Notes: generated by a model not told the origin, from the sequence alone. 14,246 bases of DNA from JAVBPA01 sp031549925 (GCA_031549925.1 JAVBPA010000023.1:1-14246), one strand, 5' to 3'; shown: positions 7,151 through 13,842, counted from the first letter of the stretch. Numbers and translations: made by a program.

Positions 7151-8038
7151 CTACTGTTGACGCTTTTTTATGGGGATCCATATCTCTGTTTTGAAATCCG
7201 GTTTGCTAAAATCATAGCTTTCATACCAAATTATTTCCGGTCCGCCCGAAAATTCATAATTTGATGATGGGAACCAAGTATCTGAAATTCGAGCCCAAAC
7301 ATCCTGTGCGGCTTTGGGGTGTTCTCCTACGGAAGTAAAAATCGCCCAAGTCGATGCCTCAACTGGCAGTACATCAAAACGCTTCATTAATCGTTCCGGA
7401 AGCAACATCTCTGCGACAATTCCGACAAACATATCAAGATAGGTCCCTTCGCTAGTTTTATCTTCGTAGTTTGCATATGCGTTCAATATGCCTTTTGGTT
7501 CTTCTTTTGAATATTCCATGAGTACCAGCAAGTCCTCTTGCCTCAGCTTTTTCCAAACCTCTGCGATTTGAGGATTCGGTCCGTTATAAATTAACGGAAT
7601 TCGCCCTTTCACGCCTATTAGATTAAAAGCGTCTTTTTCGATGATACGAAAATCCATTTTATATCCTCCCAATATATTTAATTGAAAGGTAATCGGAAGG
7701 AATGATTGCAGATTGACTTTTTCTTTTTTAGCTTGTAAAGGTGTAATACCGTGCAAAACTTGGAATGCTTTTGTGAAAGCATCGTGAGATTCGTAACCGA
7801 ACCGCATTGCGACATCAATTACTTTTTCGTCGGTATCTCTTAACACGGAAGCCGCAACTGTTAATCGTCGATTACGGATATATTCACCCAATGACATGCC
7901 TGCTAGAAAAGAAAACATCCGGCGAAAATGATATTCGGAGCAGCAAGCTATTTGTGCCAGTTTTTGAAAATCAATATCATTTTCGAGGTTAGCTTCGATA
8001 TATACCATTGCTTGATTTAGGTTTTGCAATACATTCAC
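7151..8038 (-). CDS. AraC-family regulator with GyrI-like effector domain
   Basis: A 295-residue protein if it starts at GTG 8038. That codon has GGGAGGTGA a few bases upstream, whereas the longer frame to 8122 starts with TTG and has no ribosome binding site. Residues 5-105 are the two helix-turn-helices of AraC/XylS proteins (LAQIACCSEYHFRRMF, GEYIRNRRL, VAMRFGYESHDAFTKAF, HGITPLQ). Residues about 125-293 are a GyrI-like effector-binding domain (MDFRIIEKDAFNLIGVKGRI ..., FTSVGEHP, ending TEIWIPIKK). This N-terminal HTH plus C-terminal effector layout resembles Rob- or SoxS-like drug-responsive regulators in Firmicutes. It is the second GyrI-like sensor in the window after the MerR protein. 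The gene is monocistronic and the ligand is unknown. Confidence 0.88.
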   Translation of the reverse strand: MNVLQNLNQAMVYIEANLENDIDFQKLAQIACCSEYHFRRMFSFLAGMSLGEYIRNRRLTVAASVLRDTDEKVIDVAMRFGYESHDAFTKAFQVLHGITPLQAKKEKVNLQSFLPITFQLNILGGYKMDFRIIEKDAFNLIGVKGRIPLIYNGPNPQIAEVWKKLRQEDLLVLMEYSKEEPKGILNAYANYEDKTSEGTYLDMFVGIVAEMLLPERLMKRFDVLPVEASTWAIFTSVGEHPKAAQDVWARISDTWFPSSNYEFSGGPEIIWYESYDFSKPDFKTEIWIPIKKRQQ

Positions 8039-8059
8039 TTCATCACCTCCCATGATAAA

Positions 8060-8110
8060 ATTATAATGAAAATTGTAATCAATCGCTCGATTTTTTCGTT
8101 GCAGATTATA
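8060..8110 (-). promoter_or_regulatory. Candidate -10 elements for the AraC gene
   Basis: Two perfect minus-strand TATAAT boxes occur upstream of GTG 8038, at 8110-8105 and 8065-8060. Neither has a good -35 box at 16-18 bases, as is common at promoters that depend on an activator. Use of the inner one would leave a leader of about 15 bases and rule out the upstream TTG start. Confidence 0.35.
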
Positions 8111-8177
8111 ACTGTTTATCAATTCGTTTTATCATATTTTCATTTTACCACACAATGGCAGAAAATTAAACAATTTA

Positions 8178-8861
8178 CTAGGTAAAATATTTACTCAATT
8201 CTAATGGTTGCAACCACTTACCATTTTTATAAACACGCATAACGCCCCATGAAAATTCATCAATCAGCGCAACCTTGCCGTCGATCCGTCCGAATTCTAA
8301 TTTTAAATCGTAGAGAGTCAAACCTTTATCTGCTAAATCATCTCGGATAATGGCTGTTATCTGTTTTGTGCGGACAATAAGGTCGTCGTATTCAGCAAAG
8401 CTCAAAATTCCCAGCATAGCTAATGCTTCCCGTGAAATAATTGGATCTCCGCGTTCATTATCCTTGAGGCTGACTTCTGTGTAGAAATCCAAGTCCTGCT
8501 CCTCTGCGCAATAATCTCCATATCGACGTAAAAAGCTGCCTACGGCTTTTAGCCGACAAATAACTTCGATTCCAGCCTTCCCTCCGAACTGTGTCGCCGG
8601 ACGAACCGTCATTGTAATAGCATCTAAGTCGCTTTCGATATAGTGCGTAAATATTTTAGCAGCATTGATTTTTTCAAAATAATATTTCGTTAAACGCAAA
8701 GATGCCTGCCCCAGTCCTTCGATGGACGCGCCTACTACATTCCCGCCTGGGTCGAGGTTTCCATTGGCGTCAACGGTAGCATCGTCTTTGAGTTGGAGCA
8801 AATAATTGCCATTATTTAACTCGTAAACATCTTTTGTTTTGCCTTTGTATAAAAGTTTCAT
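8178..8861 (-). CDS. PurC (SAICAR synthetase)-like protein, divergent
   Basis: A 227-residue homologue of phosphoribosylaminoimidazole-succinocarboxamide synthase, which normally joins CAIR and aspartate using ATP. The N-terminal ATP-binding opening is kept (LLYKGKTKDVY, 3-13), as are RLKAVGSFLRRYG (103-115), the GDPII loop (138-142), DLKLEFG (185-191) and DEFS (201-204). Differences from E. coli and B. subtilis PurC: VVRNxxAGS is VICRLKAVGS here, the usual SPD after the DE pair is SWG, and the C-terminus ends some 15 residues early. The gene follows the XRE-PurM gene by 21 bases, with AGGA before ATG 8861, so the two are surely co-transcribed. No other purine genes are near. It may be a true but divergent PurC or a paralogue with another substrate. 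Confidence 0.85.
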   Translation of the reverse strand: MKLLYKGKTKDVYELNNGNYLLQLKDDATVDANGNLDPGGNVVGASIEGLGQASLRLTKYYFEKINAAKIFTHYIESDLDAITMTVRPATQFGGKAGIEVICRLKAVGSFLRRYGDYCAEEQDLDFYTEVSLKDNERGDPIISREALAMLGILSFAEYDDLIVRTKQITAIIRDDLADKGLTLYDLKLEFGRIDGKVALIDEFSWGVMRVYKNGKWLQPLELSKYFT

Positions 8862-8882
8862 TTCATCTTTTCCTTCCCGGTG

Positions 8883-10130
8883 TCACCATTTAAGATTGTT
8901 TTCAAATTTAACAGAAGAACTGCCCTCGGTTACTTCACCTATTGAATAGCATTTAAAAAACTTTGATATCGCTTTCAATATAGCGGATTCCGATGTTGGA
9001 TCTACAACAATGATTAGCCCGACACCACAATTGAAAGTTTTAAGCATTTCAATATCCGCTACACTGCCGTTCGACTTAATGTGCTTGAACACATGAGGAA
9101 TCGTAATACTGCCGAGGTCAATACGCGCGGATAATCCATCCGGCATGATACGCGAAAGGTTACCTTCAATGCCGCCGCCGGTGATATGTGCCATTCCATG
9201 AACGGAAGGATTGCCGAACAATCCTTTTATTGCTCCGTAATACGGGATATGCGGTTTCATAATCGCTTCAAGGAAAGTTTCATTACCAAGTTTTTCATTT
9301 TGAATTTGCGGCATGGTATCCATCAAATGTCTTACCAATGAATACCCGTTTGTATGCAGTCCGTTTGATTCCAGTGCGAGGATTTTATCTCCGGATTGGA
9401 TTTTTGAACCATCAATGATGTTTTCTTTATCTACGATTCCTGCAATGCTGGCGGTCAGCACATAAACGCCTTTTTCCAATACTCCGGGCTGCACCGATGT
9501 TTCACCTCCGATTAAATCACATTCGTTCTCTCGGCAAGCCTCCGATATACCTTTTATAATAGATTTGATAGTGTCTTTTTCAGCGTTGCCGCAAATAATG
9601 GTATCCAGTACCGCCAGAGGTTTTGCTCCCATTACAATGATATCATTGACAAGATGGTTCACCATGTCGTGGCAGATTGATTCTGTATATCCATATTTTA
9701 TGGCGAGCTTCTGTTTTGATCCGGGTTCCTCAGACTTTAAGACAAGCACCGGGTTTTGGATTTCGTCAAACCGTATATCATACAAAGATGCAAACGGGCC
9801 AAGCTTGTTCAAAACACGCGGATTATGAGAATTAAGATAAACCGCCATCTCACGTTTTATTGAATCTGTATATGAAATATCCACTCCGGCTTTTCCGTAT
9901 GTCAAACCAGCATTATCTGAATCCTGCGCGTTTAATATTTCATCTGTAGTCGTTCCCAACAAACGGGAAAGAGAATAAAGCAATTCGATTGTAGGATAAG
10001 TCGCACCGCTTTCCCATTTTGAAACAGCCTGAAAAGAAACGTGCAGTGCATCGGCTACTTGCTGCTGCGTCAACCCTTTTGATTTTCGTTTATCAGCGAT
10101 AAAAGCCGCTATCTTTTTGTTGTCAAGCAC
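8883..10130 (-). CDS. XRE helix-turn-helix fused to a PurM (AIR synthase)-like domain
   Basis: A 415-residue fusion starting at GTG 10130 (AAGGGGTG just upstream). Residues 7-62 are a Cro/C1-type HTH (GLTQQQVADALHVSFQAVSK, WESGATYPTI). Residues 78-410 align with the whole of PurM, beginning YGKAGVDI. Conserved elements are VNDIIVMGAKPLAVLD (161-176), GGET (208-211), HTNGYSLVR (259-267), HITGGGIEGN (315-324) and TFNCGVGL (365-372). The invariant GTDGVGTK loop, part of the nucleotide/phosphate site, is KSEEPGSK here (132-139), so ordinary AIR-synthase activity is doubtful. Normal PurM has no DNA-binding domain. The fusion suggests that purine-intermediate binding controls transcription, perhaps of its own operon with the PurC-like gene 21 bases downstream. 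This role is inference; the domain calls are firm. Confidence 0.88.
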   Translation of the reverse strand: MLDNKKIAAFIADKRKSKGLTQQQVADALHVSFQAVSKWESGATYPTIELLYSLSRLLGTTTDEILNAQDSDNAGLTYGKAGVDISYTDSIKREMAVYLNSHNPRVLNKLGPFASLYDIRFDEIQNPVLVLKSEEPGSKQKLAIKYGYTESICHDMVNHLVNDIIVMGAKPLAVLDTIICGNAEKDTIKSIIKGISEACRENECDLIGGETSVQPGVLEKGVYVLTASIAGIVDKENIIDGSKIQSGDKILALESNGLHTNGYSLVRHLMDTMPQIQNEKLGNETFLEAIMKPHIPYYGAIKGLFGNPSVHGMAHITGGGIEGNLSRIMPDGLSARIDLGSITIPHVFKHIKSNGSVADIEMLKTFNCGVGLIIVVDPTSESAILKAISKFFKCYSIGEVTEGSSSVKFENNLKW

Positions 10131-10149
10131 ATAATCACCCCTTAACTAA

Positions 10150-10177
10150 ATTATAACATGGACATGAAAATTTACAA
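10150..10177 (-). promoter_or_regulatory. Promoter of the XRE-PurM / PurC-like operon
   Basis: Minus strand: TTGTAA (10177-10172), a 16-base spacer, then TATAAT (10155-10150) with an upstream TGn extension. It lies 20 bases before GTG 10130. The spacer holds CATG-TC-CATG (10166-10157), a small dyad that could be the operator of the encoded XRE domain. Confidence 0.6.
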
Positions 10178-10298
10178 TAACTGTGTGCTTGATATGCGAA
10201 TAGAAATTCAACCTGCGATAGAGAAAATGGCTTATTGACGGAGGAAAATTCTCTCGCTGGATTCATTTGCTTTTCAAGTTTTATAGGAGGTCAACGTT

Positions 10299-10454
10299 TT
10301 GGGAGATGGTCTGTACAACCCGCAGGACGAAGCTCGTGTCGGGGTTCCCTGCGAAATCGTTGATTTTGTGGGGTGACTTAAGGCGTTGGGGAAAGACTCC
10401 CAAAAAGCAAAAACGAGCAAAATCACATTGGGAATTTCACTCGTTTTTCGTTAG
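10299..10454 (+). pseudogene. Small reading frame interrupted by TGA
   Basis: AGGAGG at 10285 is placed eight bases before a TTG at 10299. That frame reads LGDGLYNPQDEARVGVPCEI then VDFVG, and stops at TGA 10374. The same frame resumes with LKALGKDSQKAKTSKITLGI then SLVFR up to TAG 10452. Joined, it would give a 51-residue protein with a natural-looking composition. Other genes here use TGA as stop, so a nonsense mutation is the simplest reading; alternatively the first 25 codons are a complete small peptide. The family is not recognised with certainty. Confidence 0.35.
10409..10448 (+). repeat. Inverted repeat with terminal T-run
   Basis: AAAAACGAG (10409-10417) pairs perfectly with CTCGTTTTT (10440-10448), with a 22-base loop. 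On the plus strand the stem ends in five Ts, so it could act as a weak terminator for the small plus-strand frame at 10299. Confidence 0.4.
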
Positions 10455-10465
10455 TGCAGCAGCAC

Positions 10466-10581
10466 AAACATTGCTTGCTGAAATTGAATTGTGCAATACG
10501 GTAATTTTTACGGTATCGCTGTAACTGGACTTGGTAAGCAGGGGAAAGGCGTCCATCGTTTCGTTTTCGCAAGCAATGTTT
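10466..10581. repeat. 13-bp perfect inverted repeat
   Basis: AAACATTGCTTGC (10466-10478) and its exact complement GCAAGCAATGTTT (10569-10581) are separated by 90 bases. This is too long to expect by chance in so short a stretch. They could be protein-binding arms or mobile-element ends. Confidence 0.6.
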
Positions 10582-10670
10582 CGGCTCGCCGAAAACCGCT
10601 GCGCCGCTTGTTAGGGTGAACCCTAATACCCTCTCAACCAGCTCAGAACTGAGCCGGTTGTTAAGCCGGC
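10579..10670. repeat. Cluster of four short hairpins
   Basis: Four consecutive palindromes: TTTCGGC-TC-GCCGAAA (10579-10594), TTAGGG-TGAA-CCCTAA (10611-10626), a 12-pair arm with one mismatch at 10635-10660 (CAACCAGCTCAG with CTGAGCCGGTTG), and GCCGG with CCGGC (10653-10670), which overlaps and competes with the third. None is followed by a T-run on either strand, so they are not terminators. The arrangement is reminiscent of a transfer origin or a structured RNA. Confidence 0.5.
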
Positions 10671-10707
10671 GGTGCCGTCTGCTGTGCGAAATGAAAATAC
10701 GAAAAGA

Positions 10708-10887
10708 TTATTTGGCTTTACAGGGTTTACCGGTCTCGCATTTTGCTCCTCTACACTTACAACAATATGATTGCGGAATTGTATTGCCTTGTTCCATTGT
10801 TCTTACGCTAAATTGTTCTTCCAGTTCATCCAAACTGTGAGCTTCTTTTTTACAGCATGGACACTGTGCATAATTTTTATAAGGCAT
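10708..10887 (-). CDS. Small cysteine-rich (zinc-ribbon-like) protein in the R-M operon
   Basis: A 59-residue protein starting at ATG 10887, with AAGGAG nine bases upstream; the longer frame to 10941 overlaps the methyltransferase and lacks that site. It contains CPCC (residues 9-12) and CCKCRGAKCETGKPC near the C-terminus, with PQSYCCKCR between conserved-looking turns, so eight cysteines can form one or two metal sites. The start is 25 bases after the end of the second methyltransferase gene, on the same strand, which makes it the last gene of the restriction-modification operon. It may be an accessory or regulatory factor, for example a controller or a zinc-ribbon partner of the nuclease. 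I do not know a characterised relative. Confidence 0.7.
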   Translation of the reverse strand: MPYKNYAQCPCCKKEAHSLDELEEQFSVRTMEQGNTIPQSYCCKCRGAKCETGKPCKAK

Positions 10888-10912
10888 GCATATAATCTCC
10901 TTTTTTATAGTT

Positions 10913-11641
10913 TTATTTTTTGAAAACAAGCAAATACTCATGCGCTAGCAGCAAAAAGTTATTCTTGATACTATTCGTTTTCCAAAGCGCAGTTGAGCTA
11001 CAATTATGTTGCTCTTTGATGATTATTTCCTTTATTTGAAAACCAACACTCTGAAATATTTGCATTACACAAAAACATAATGGAATAACGTAGCCACGCC
11101 TACGCATATCGCCCATAAGTAAAGCACAAAAATTCCCCGACTTTAGCACGCGAAAGCTTTCATCAGCAACTGACTTCATTTCATTCAAAAAAACATCTTC
11201 CGGCATGTTTGACAAGTCGCCGAATATGTCTTCGCTATAACGAATGATATTAGCATATGGAGGGTGAGTGCAAATAAAATCCACGCTATCGTCCGGAATA
11301 AAATTAAGATTACGCGCATCTCCAAGTTTAATGTAAACTTGTCCGCCGTTTGGATAATCAAATGACGCTTTTGTTTTACAACGATCTATCGCATTTGGGT
11401 TAATATCGACGCCAAGTATATTTCTTCCCAGCAATTTTGCTTCTACAAGCGTAGTTCCACCGCCTGCGAATTGATCGAGAACCAAATCGTTCTCCTTAGA
11501 ATACCGCAACAACAAGTTTCGCGGAATATACGGAGACCAGTTCCCACGGTATTTCGCATCATGCGTTGCCCAATTACCGCGCTCAGGAAAACTCCATATC
11601 GTCGTTGTTTCAAGTGTAAAATTTTCAGGCTCCCATTTCAT
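10913..11641 (-). CDS. Second DNA amino-methyltransferase of the R-M system (THPPY motif)
   Basis: A 242-residue SAM-dependent DNA methyltransferase that modifies N4 of cytosine or N6 of adenine. Motif X-like IWSFPERGNWATHDAKYRGN and WSPYIPRNLL precede motif I LDQFAGGGTTLVEAK (FAGGG at 58-62) and GVDINP. The catalytic motif IV is THPPY (125-129), a variant of the TSPPY form often seen in N4-cytosine enzymes. The order (motif I before IV) excludes the DpnA-like beta arrangement. ATG 11641 is preferred, five bases after the nuclease stop codon; a longer frame from 11686 overlaps the nuclease gene by 40 bases and has AGG directly against its start codon. It is the third gene of the operon. A second methyltransferase usually means an asymmetric recognition site or separate strand modification. 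No separate target-recognition domain is obvious at this size. Confidence 0.85.
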   Translation of the reverse strand: MKWEPENFTLETTTIWSFPERGNWATHDAKYRGNWSPYIPRNLLLRYSKENDLVLDQFAGGGTTLVEAKLLGRNILGVDINPNAIDRCKTKASFDYPNGGQVYIKLGDARNLNFIPDDSVDFICTHPPYANIIRYSEDIFGDLSNMPEDVFLNEMKSVADESFRVLKSGNFCALLMGDMRRRGYVIPLCFCVMQIFQSVGFQIKEIIIKEQHNCSSTALWKTNSIKNNFLLLAHEYLLVFKK

Positions 11642-11646
11642 AGTTT

Positions 11647-12942
11647 TTATTCCGTTACCGAGACTTGAATCATCCAGTTTAACCATCCTAAAACGGTAGA
11701 GGAACGCCTTCCAATTGTCGTATCATTTATTGGCTTTGAAAAATGGCTACTTTTCATAATTTGACAAACGGCATTCTTGTCCGGCAACTCATTATGAGTA
11801 ACTAAAATCCCAAACGCTTTATGGAATACCGGACACACCAAAACTTTCTTTATAAGTGCCAAGTGTTTTTGCTTGTACGATAAAGCCATAATATTTCGCG
11901 CTTCAGTCGTTAATCTATACCCTCGTTCGTTTTCCTCAGTTGAGAATCGTTCTATAAGTCCAAGATATTCACAGGCAGAAACGTAATAATTTGTTTGGCG
12001 TGGATCAAACTCGTATTTTAATGTAACCTCAGTTCGATTCAACTCCTCCTCGTGCAGTACAGACAGTAGATCCAAAACACGCGGAAAAGAGTCGGCTTGC
12101 GGAAACGTCACGTCTGGCTCGGTTATAATGGGGGCTGACTTCCACAGCTCGATAATATCTTGAAGAGAGATTTCATCTTCGGCAAATGCATATTTTCGAT
12201 AATCCTTGAGTCGAATGGAATTATAGTTATTCTTATCGGTAAATTCGTACGTAAAAATATGAAATATGTCATTTGAAAAGGCCAAAAACACAGGTACAAC
12301 AGGCTTTGAGATTTTATCGCTCCACAGTCTATAGGGGTAATACAGTTGTCGAATTAATAATTCTTCTGATGCTTGATTTTTAGCTTCACAGATAACAAAT
12401 GCGTCAGGGCTTTCAAATCCCGCATCAATTTCCACTTGGGAGTTTTTAACTTCAACCGAAACCGGCATTCTTGGATTCAAACTATTATCAATCGCAAATG
12501 AAAAATTACCGGAACGCATCCGTCCGTTTACAGTAAATTGGACTTTATCGCTACCCATAATGTCGTTAATTATTCCGCTGTTATAAGCGAAAAATAGCGC
12601 CGATGCTTCACTATATAAATTCTTAGAATCCAATGTCTCAAGCGGAGGAATTTCAACTTGCTTCGGCTTAATTGTGCGATAGACTATTTTATGATGGGTT
12701 TTAAAAGGACCTATTACGTAGTCACCACGCGTCACAGGAAGAATAGATAGATTATTGGCTCGGAAAATATCCGGAAGTTGTGAGGATTGGTCAAACTTTG
12801 CCATAAGTCGTGCTTCGTGAAACTCATTGATCTGTGTCGACGATATGCGAAATATTCCGACTGTACCCACTTTGTCAAGGATATTATATTTATCAAATAA
12901 TTGTTCCCATGCCTTATCTATTTTTGTAATGCCACCGGACAT
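11647..12942 (-). CDS. Type II restriction endonuclease (PD-(D/E)XK-like)
   Basis: A 431-residue protein between two methyltransferase genes. Residues 165-205 carry a plausible nuclease core: EVKNSQVEID (Asp173), SPD (178-180) and CEAK (185-188), followed by RQLYYPYRLW. This matches the acidic-x(n)-ExK pattern of PD-(D/E)XK enzymes. Residues 285-431 look like a winged-helix DNA-binding domain (FPRVLDLLSVLHEEELNR ..., GLIERFSTE, YRLTTEARNI, and the terminal TIGRRSSTVLGWLNW at 409-423). The N-terminal EARLMAKFDQSSQLPDIF ... NNLSILPVTRGDYVIGPF resembles proteins commonly annotated as type II restriction enzymes beside Dam-like methylases. GGAAGTGAG before ATG 12942 overlaps the end of the methyltransferase gene, four bases away, so translation is coupled. 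The specificity cannot be read from sequence. Confidence 0.75.
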   Translation of the reverse strand: MSGGITKIDKAWEQLFDKYNILDKVGTVGIFRISSTQINEFHEARLMAKFDQSSQLPDIFRANNLSILPVTRGDYVIGPFKTHHKIVYRTIKPKQVEIPPLETLDSKNLYSEASALFFAYNSGIINDIMGSDKVQFTVNGRMRSGNFSFAIDNSLNPRMPVSVEVKNSQVEIDAGFESPDAFVICEAKNQASEELLIRQLYYPYRLWSDKISKPVVPVFLAFSNDIFHIFTYEFTDKNNYNSIRLKDYRKYAFAEDEISLQDIIELWKSAPIITEPDVTFPQADSFPRVLDLLSVLHEEELNRTEVTLKYEFDPRQTNYYVSACEYLGLIERFSTEENERGYRLTTEARNIMALSYKQKHLALIKKVLVCPVFHKAFGILVTHNELPDKNAVCQIMKSSHFSKPINDTTIGRRSSTVLGWLNWMIQVSVTE

Positions 12943-12946
12943 ATTC

Positions 12947-13813
12947 TCACTTCCAATTCTTTATAAGAACTTCGTCAATTTCTCCGCGCCCTGCGCTGTC
13001 AGAATTAATAGCTCGTTTCGCCCGAACAGTTAAAATTTCAAAGCGGTCATTTCCGTAAAGCTCCCGTATGAACGGCGTATCTGCATTACTTAAAAGACAT
13101 TTCGCTCCCATTTCAGTCTTTTCCAGAAATACATCTCTCAAACGTATTTGCTCATTTTCACCAAATCCACCAGCTTGATACCCAGTGAAATTAGTATTGC
13201 CAGCACTATGATATGGCGGGTCAAAATATATGAACGCGCCTCTCCCGGCTTCAGCTACCGAATCCGCAAAATCTCCATTAAGAATTTCGATTTCATTATT
13301 ATCATCGCAAAGATATCTATGTATAGCTCGTAAAACAGGTTCGTCACAAATTGCAGGATTCGTATAACGTCCATAGGGGACATTAAACAATCCTTGTGAA
13401 TTAACTCTATACAAACCATTATAACAGGTCTTATTAAGGTAAATCAAACGTGCTGCTTTTTGCACGTTTGTAAACGCTCCAAAAGTTATGCGATTACGAT
13501 CCTGTTCACGAACCAAATAATAATATTCTTCAGTATTTTGAATTCTGTGCTTGTTCAATGCTTCTATCAATTCGTCAACTTGATCGCGGATAACTTGATA
13601 TGTAAGTATGAGTTGCTCGTTATTATCGTTTATTACCGCACGTCTTGGTTGACGGTCGAGAAACAAAGCTCCAGCGCCAATAAATGGTTCATAGTACCGT
13701 AGACGCCCGATATTTTGAGGAGCATTTCTAATAAGCTCAGGCAAAAGCTGGCGTTTTCCTCCAGCCCATTTGAGATATGGCTTAACCAATGGATCTTTTC
13801 GTCTTCTTGGCAT
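12947..13813 (-). CDS. D12-class (Dam/DpnM-like) adenine-N6 DNA methyltransferase
   Basis: A 288-residue protein of normal length for the family, transferring methyl from SAM to adenine N6. Motifs in order: X, KPYLKWAGGKRQLLPEL (11-27); I, YEPFIGAGALF (41-51); II, INDNNEQL (61-68); the family-specific LIYLNKTCYNGLYRVNSQG (123-141); IV, catalytic DPPY (198-201); then SNADTPFIRELY (242-253) and the C-terminal RAINSDSAGRGEIDEVLI (267-284), which is close to that of GATC-methylating Dam/DpnM proteins. It is the first gene of the operon. GGAGAGGAG lies about nine bases before ATG 13813. No controller gene precedes it. Within 30 bases upstream comes the tRNA terminator, and I see no convincing promoter. 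GATC is only a guess for the target. Confidence 0.93.
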   Translation of the reverse strand: MPRRRKDPLVKPYLKWAGGKRQLLPELIRNAPQNIGRLRYYEPFIGAGALFLDRQPRRAVINDNNEQLILTYQVIRDQVDELIEALNKHRIQNTEEYYYLVREQDRNRITFGAFTNVQKAARLIYLNKTCYNGLYRVNSQGLFNVPYGRYTNPAICDEPVLRAIHRYLCDDNNEIEILNGDFADSVAEAGRGAFIYFDPPYHSAGNTNFTGYQAGGFGENEQIRLRDVFLEKTEMGAKCLLSNADTPFIRELYGNDRFEILTVRAKRAINSDSAGRGEIDEVLIKNWK

Positions 13814-13842
13814 CAGTAAACACTCCTCTCCGAAATTAGATT

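Larger units (their letters stand above)
10280..10700. mobile_element. Non-coding debris, probably from a conjugative or mobilisable element
   Basis: The gap between the XRE-PurM promoter and the small cysteine-rich gene has no intact gene. It is clearly richer in GC than its flanks and unusually dense in short perfect hairpins. It includes a strong AGGAGG (10285-10290) leading into a broken small frame, and a TCGTTTTTCG/TCGTTTTCG pair. The appearance (remnant reading frames plus palindromes like a transfer-origin region) fits leftover ICE sequence. I recognise no integrase, relaxase or transfer gene, so the origin is inferred from composition and structure only. Confidence 0.4.

Noticed and set aside
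8038..8122. Longer AraC protein starting at 8122
   Set aside because: It would need a TTG start without a Shine-Dalgarno site. Two TATAAT boxes lie inside the extra segment and GTG 8038 has a very good ribosome binding site.
10374..10376. TGA recoding (selenocysteine or Trp) in the small frame
   Set aside because: No SECIS-like element directly follows the TGA as far as I can see, other genes here stop at TGA, and the surrounding region looks decayed.
10267..10524. 85-codon plus-strand open frame in the hairpin-rich gap
   Set aside because: The AGGAGG site serves a different frame (TTG at 10299) and lies inside this one. The translation is dominated by Arg/Lys/Trp in an unstructured way, so it is more likely a shadow of remnant DNA.
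10579..10670. CRISPR array or attC-like integron site
   Set aside because: The hairpins are all different in sequence, so there is no repeated unit with spacers, and no integron core sites are visible.
10616..10840. Plus-strand open frame overlapping the hairpin cluster and the Cys-rich gene
   Set aside because: Serine/leucine-rich antisense translation without a ribosome binding site. It runs through palindromes and opposite a better gene.
10913..13813. Interpretation as a standard DpnII system (DpnM-DpnA-DpnB)
   Set aside because: The gene order differs, the nuclease is much longer than DpnB, and the second methylase has motif I before motif IV, unlike DpnA. Only the D12 enzyme resembles DpnM, so GATC specificity is not claimed.
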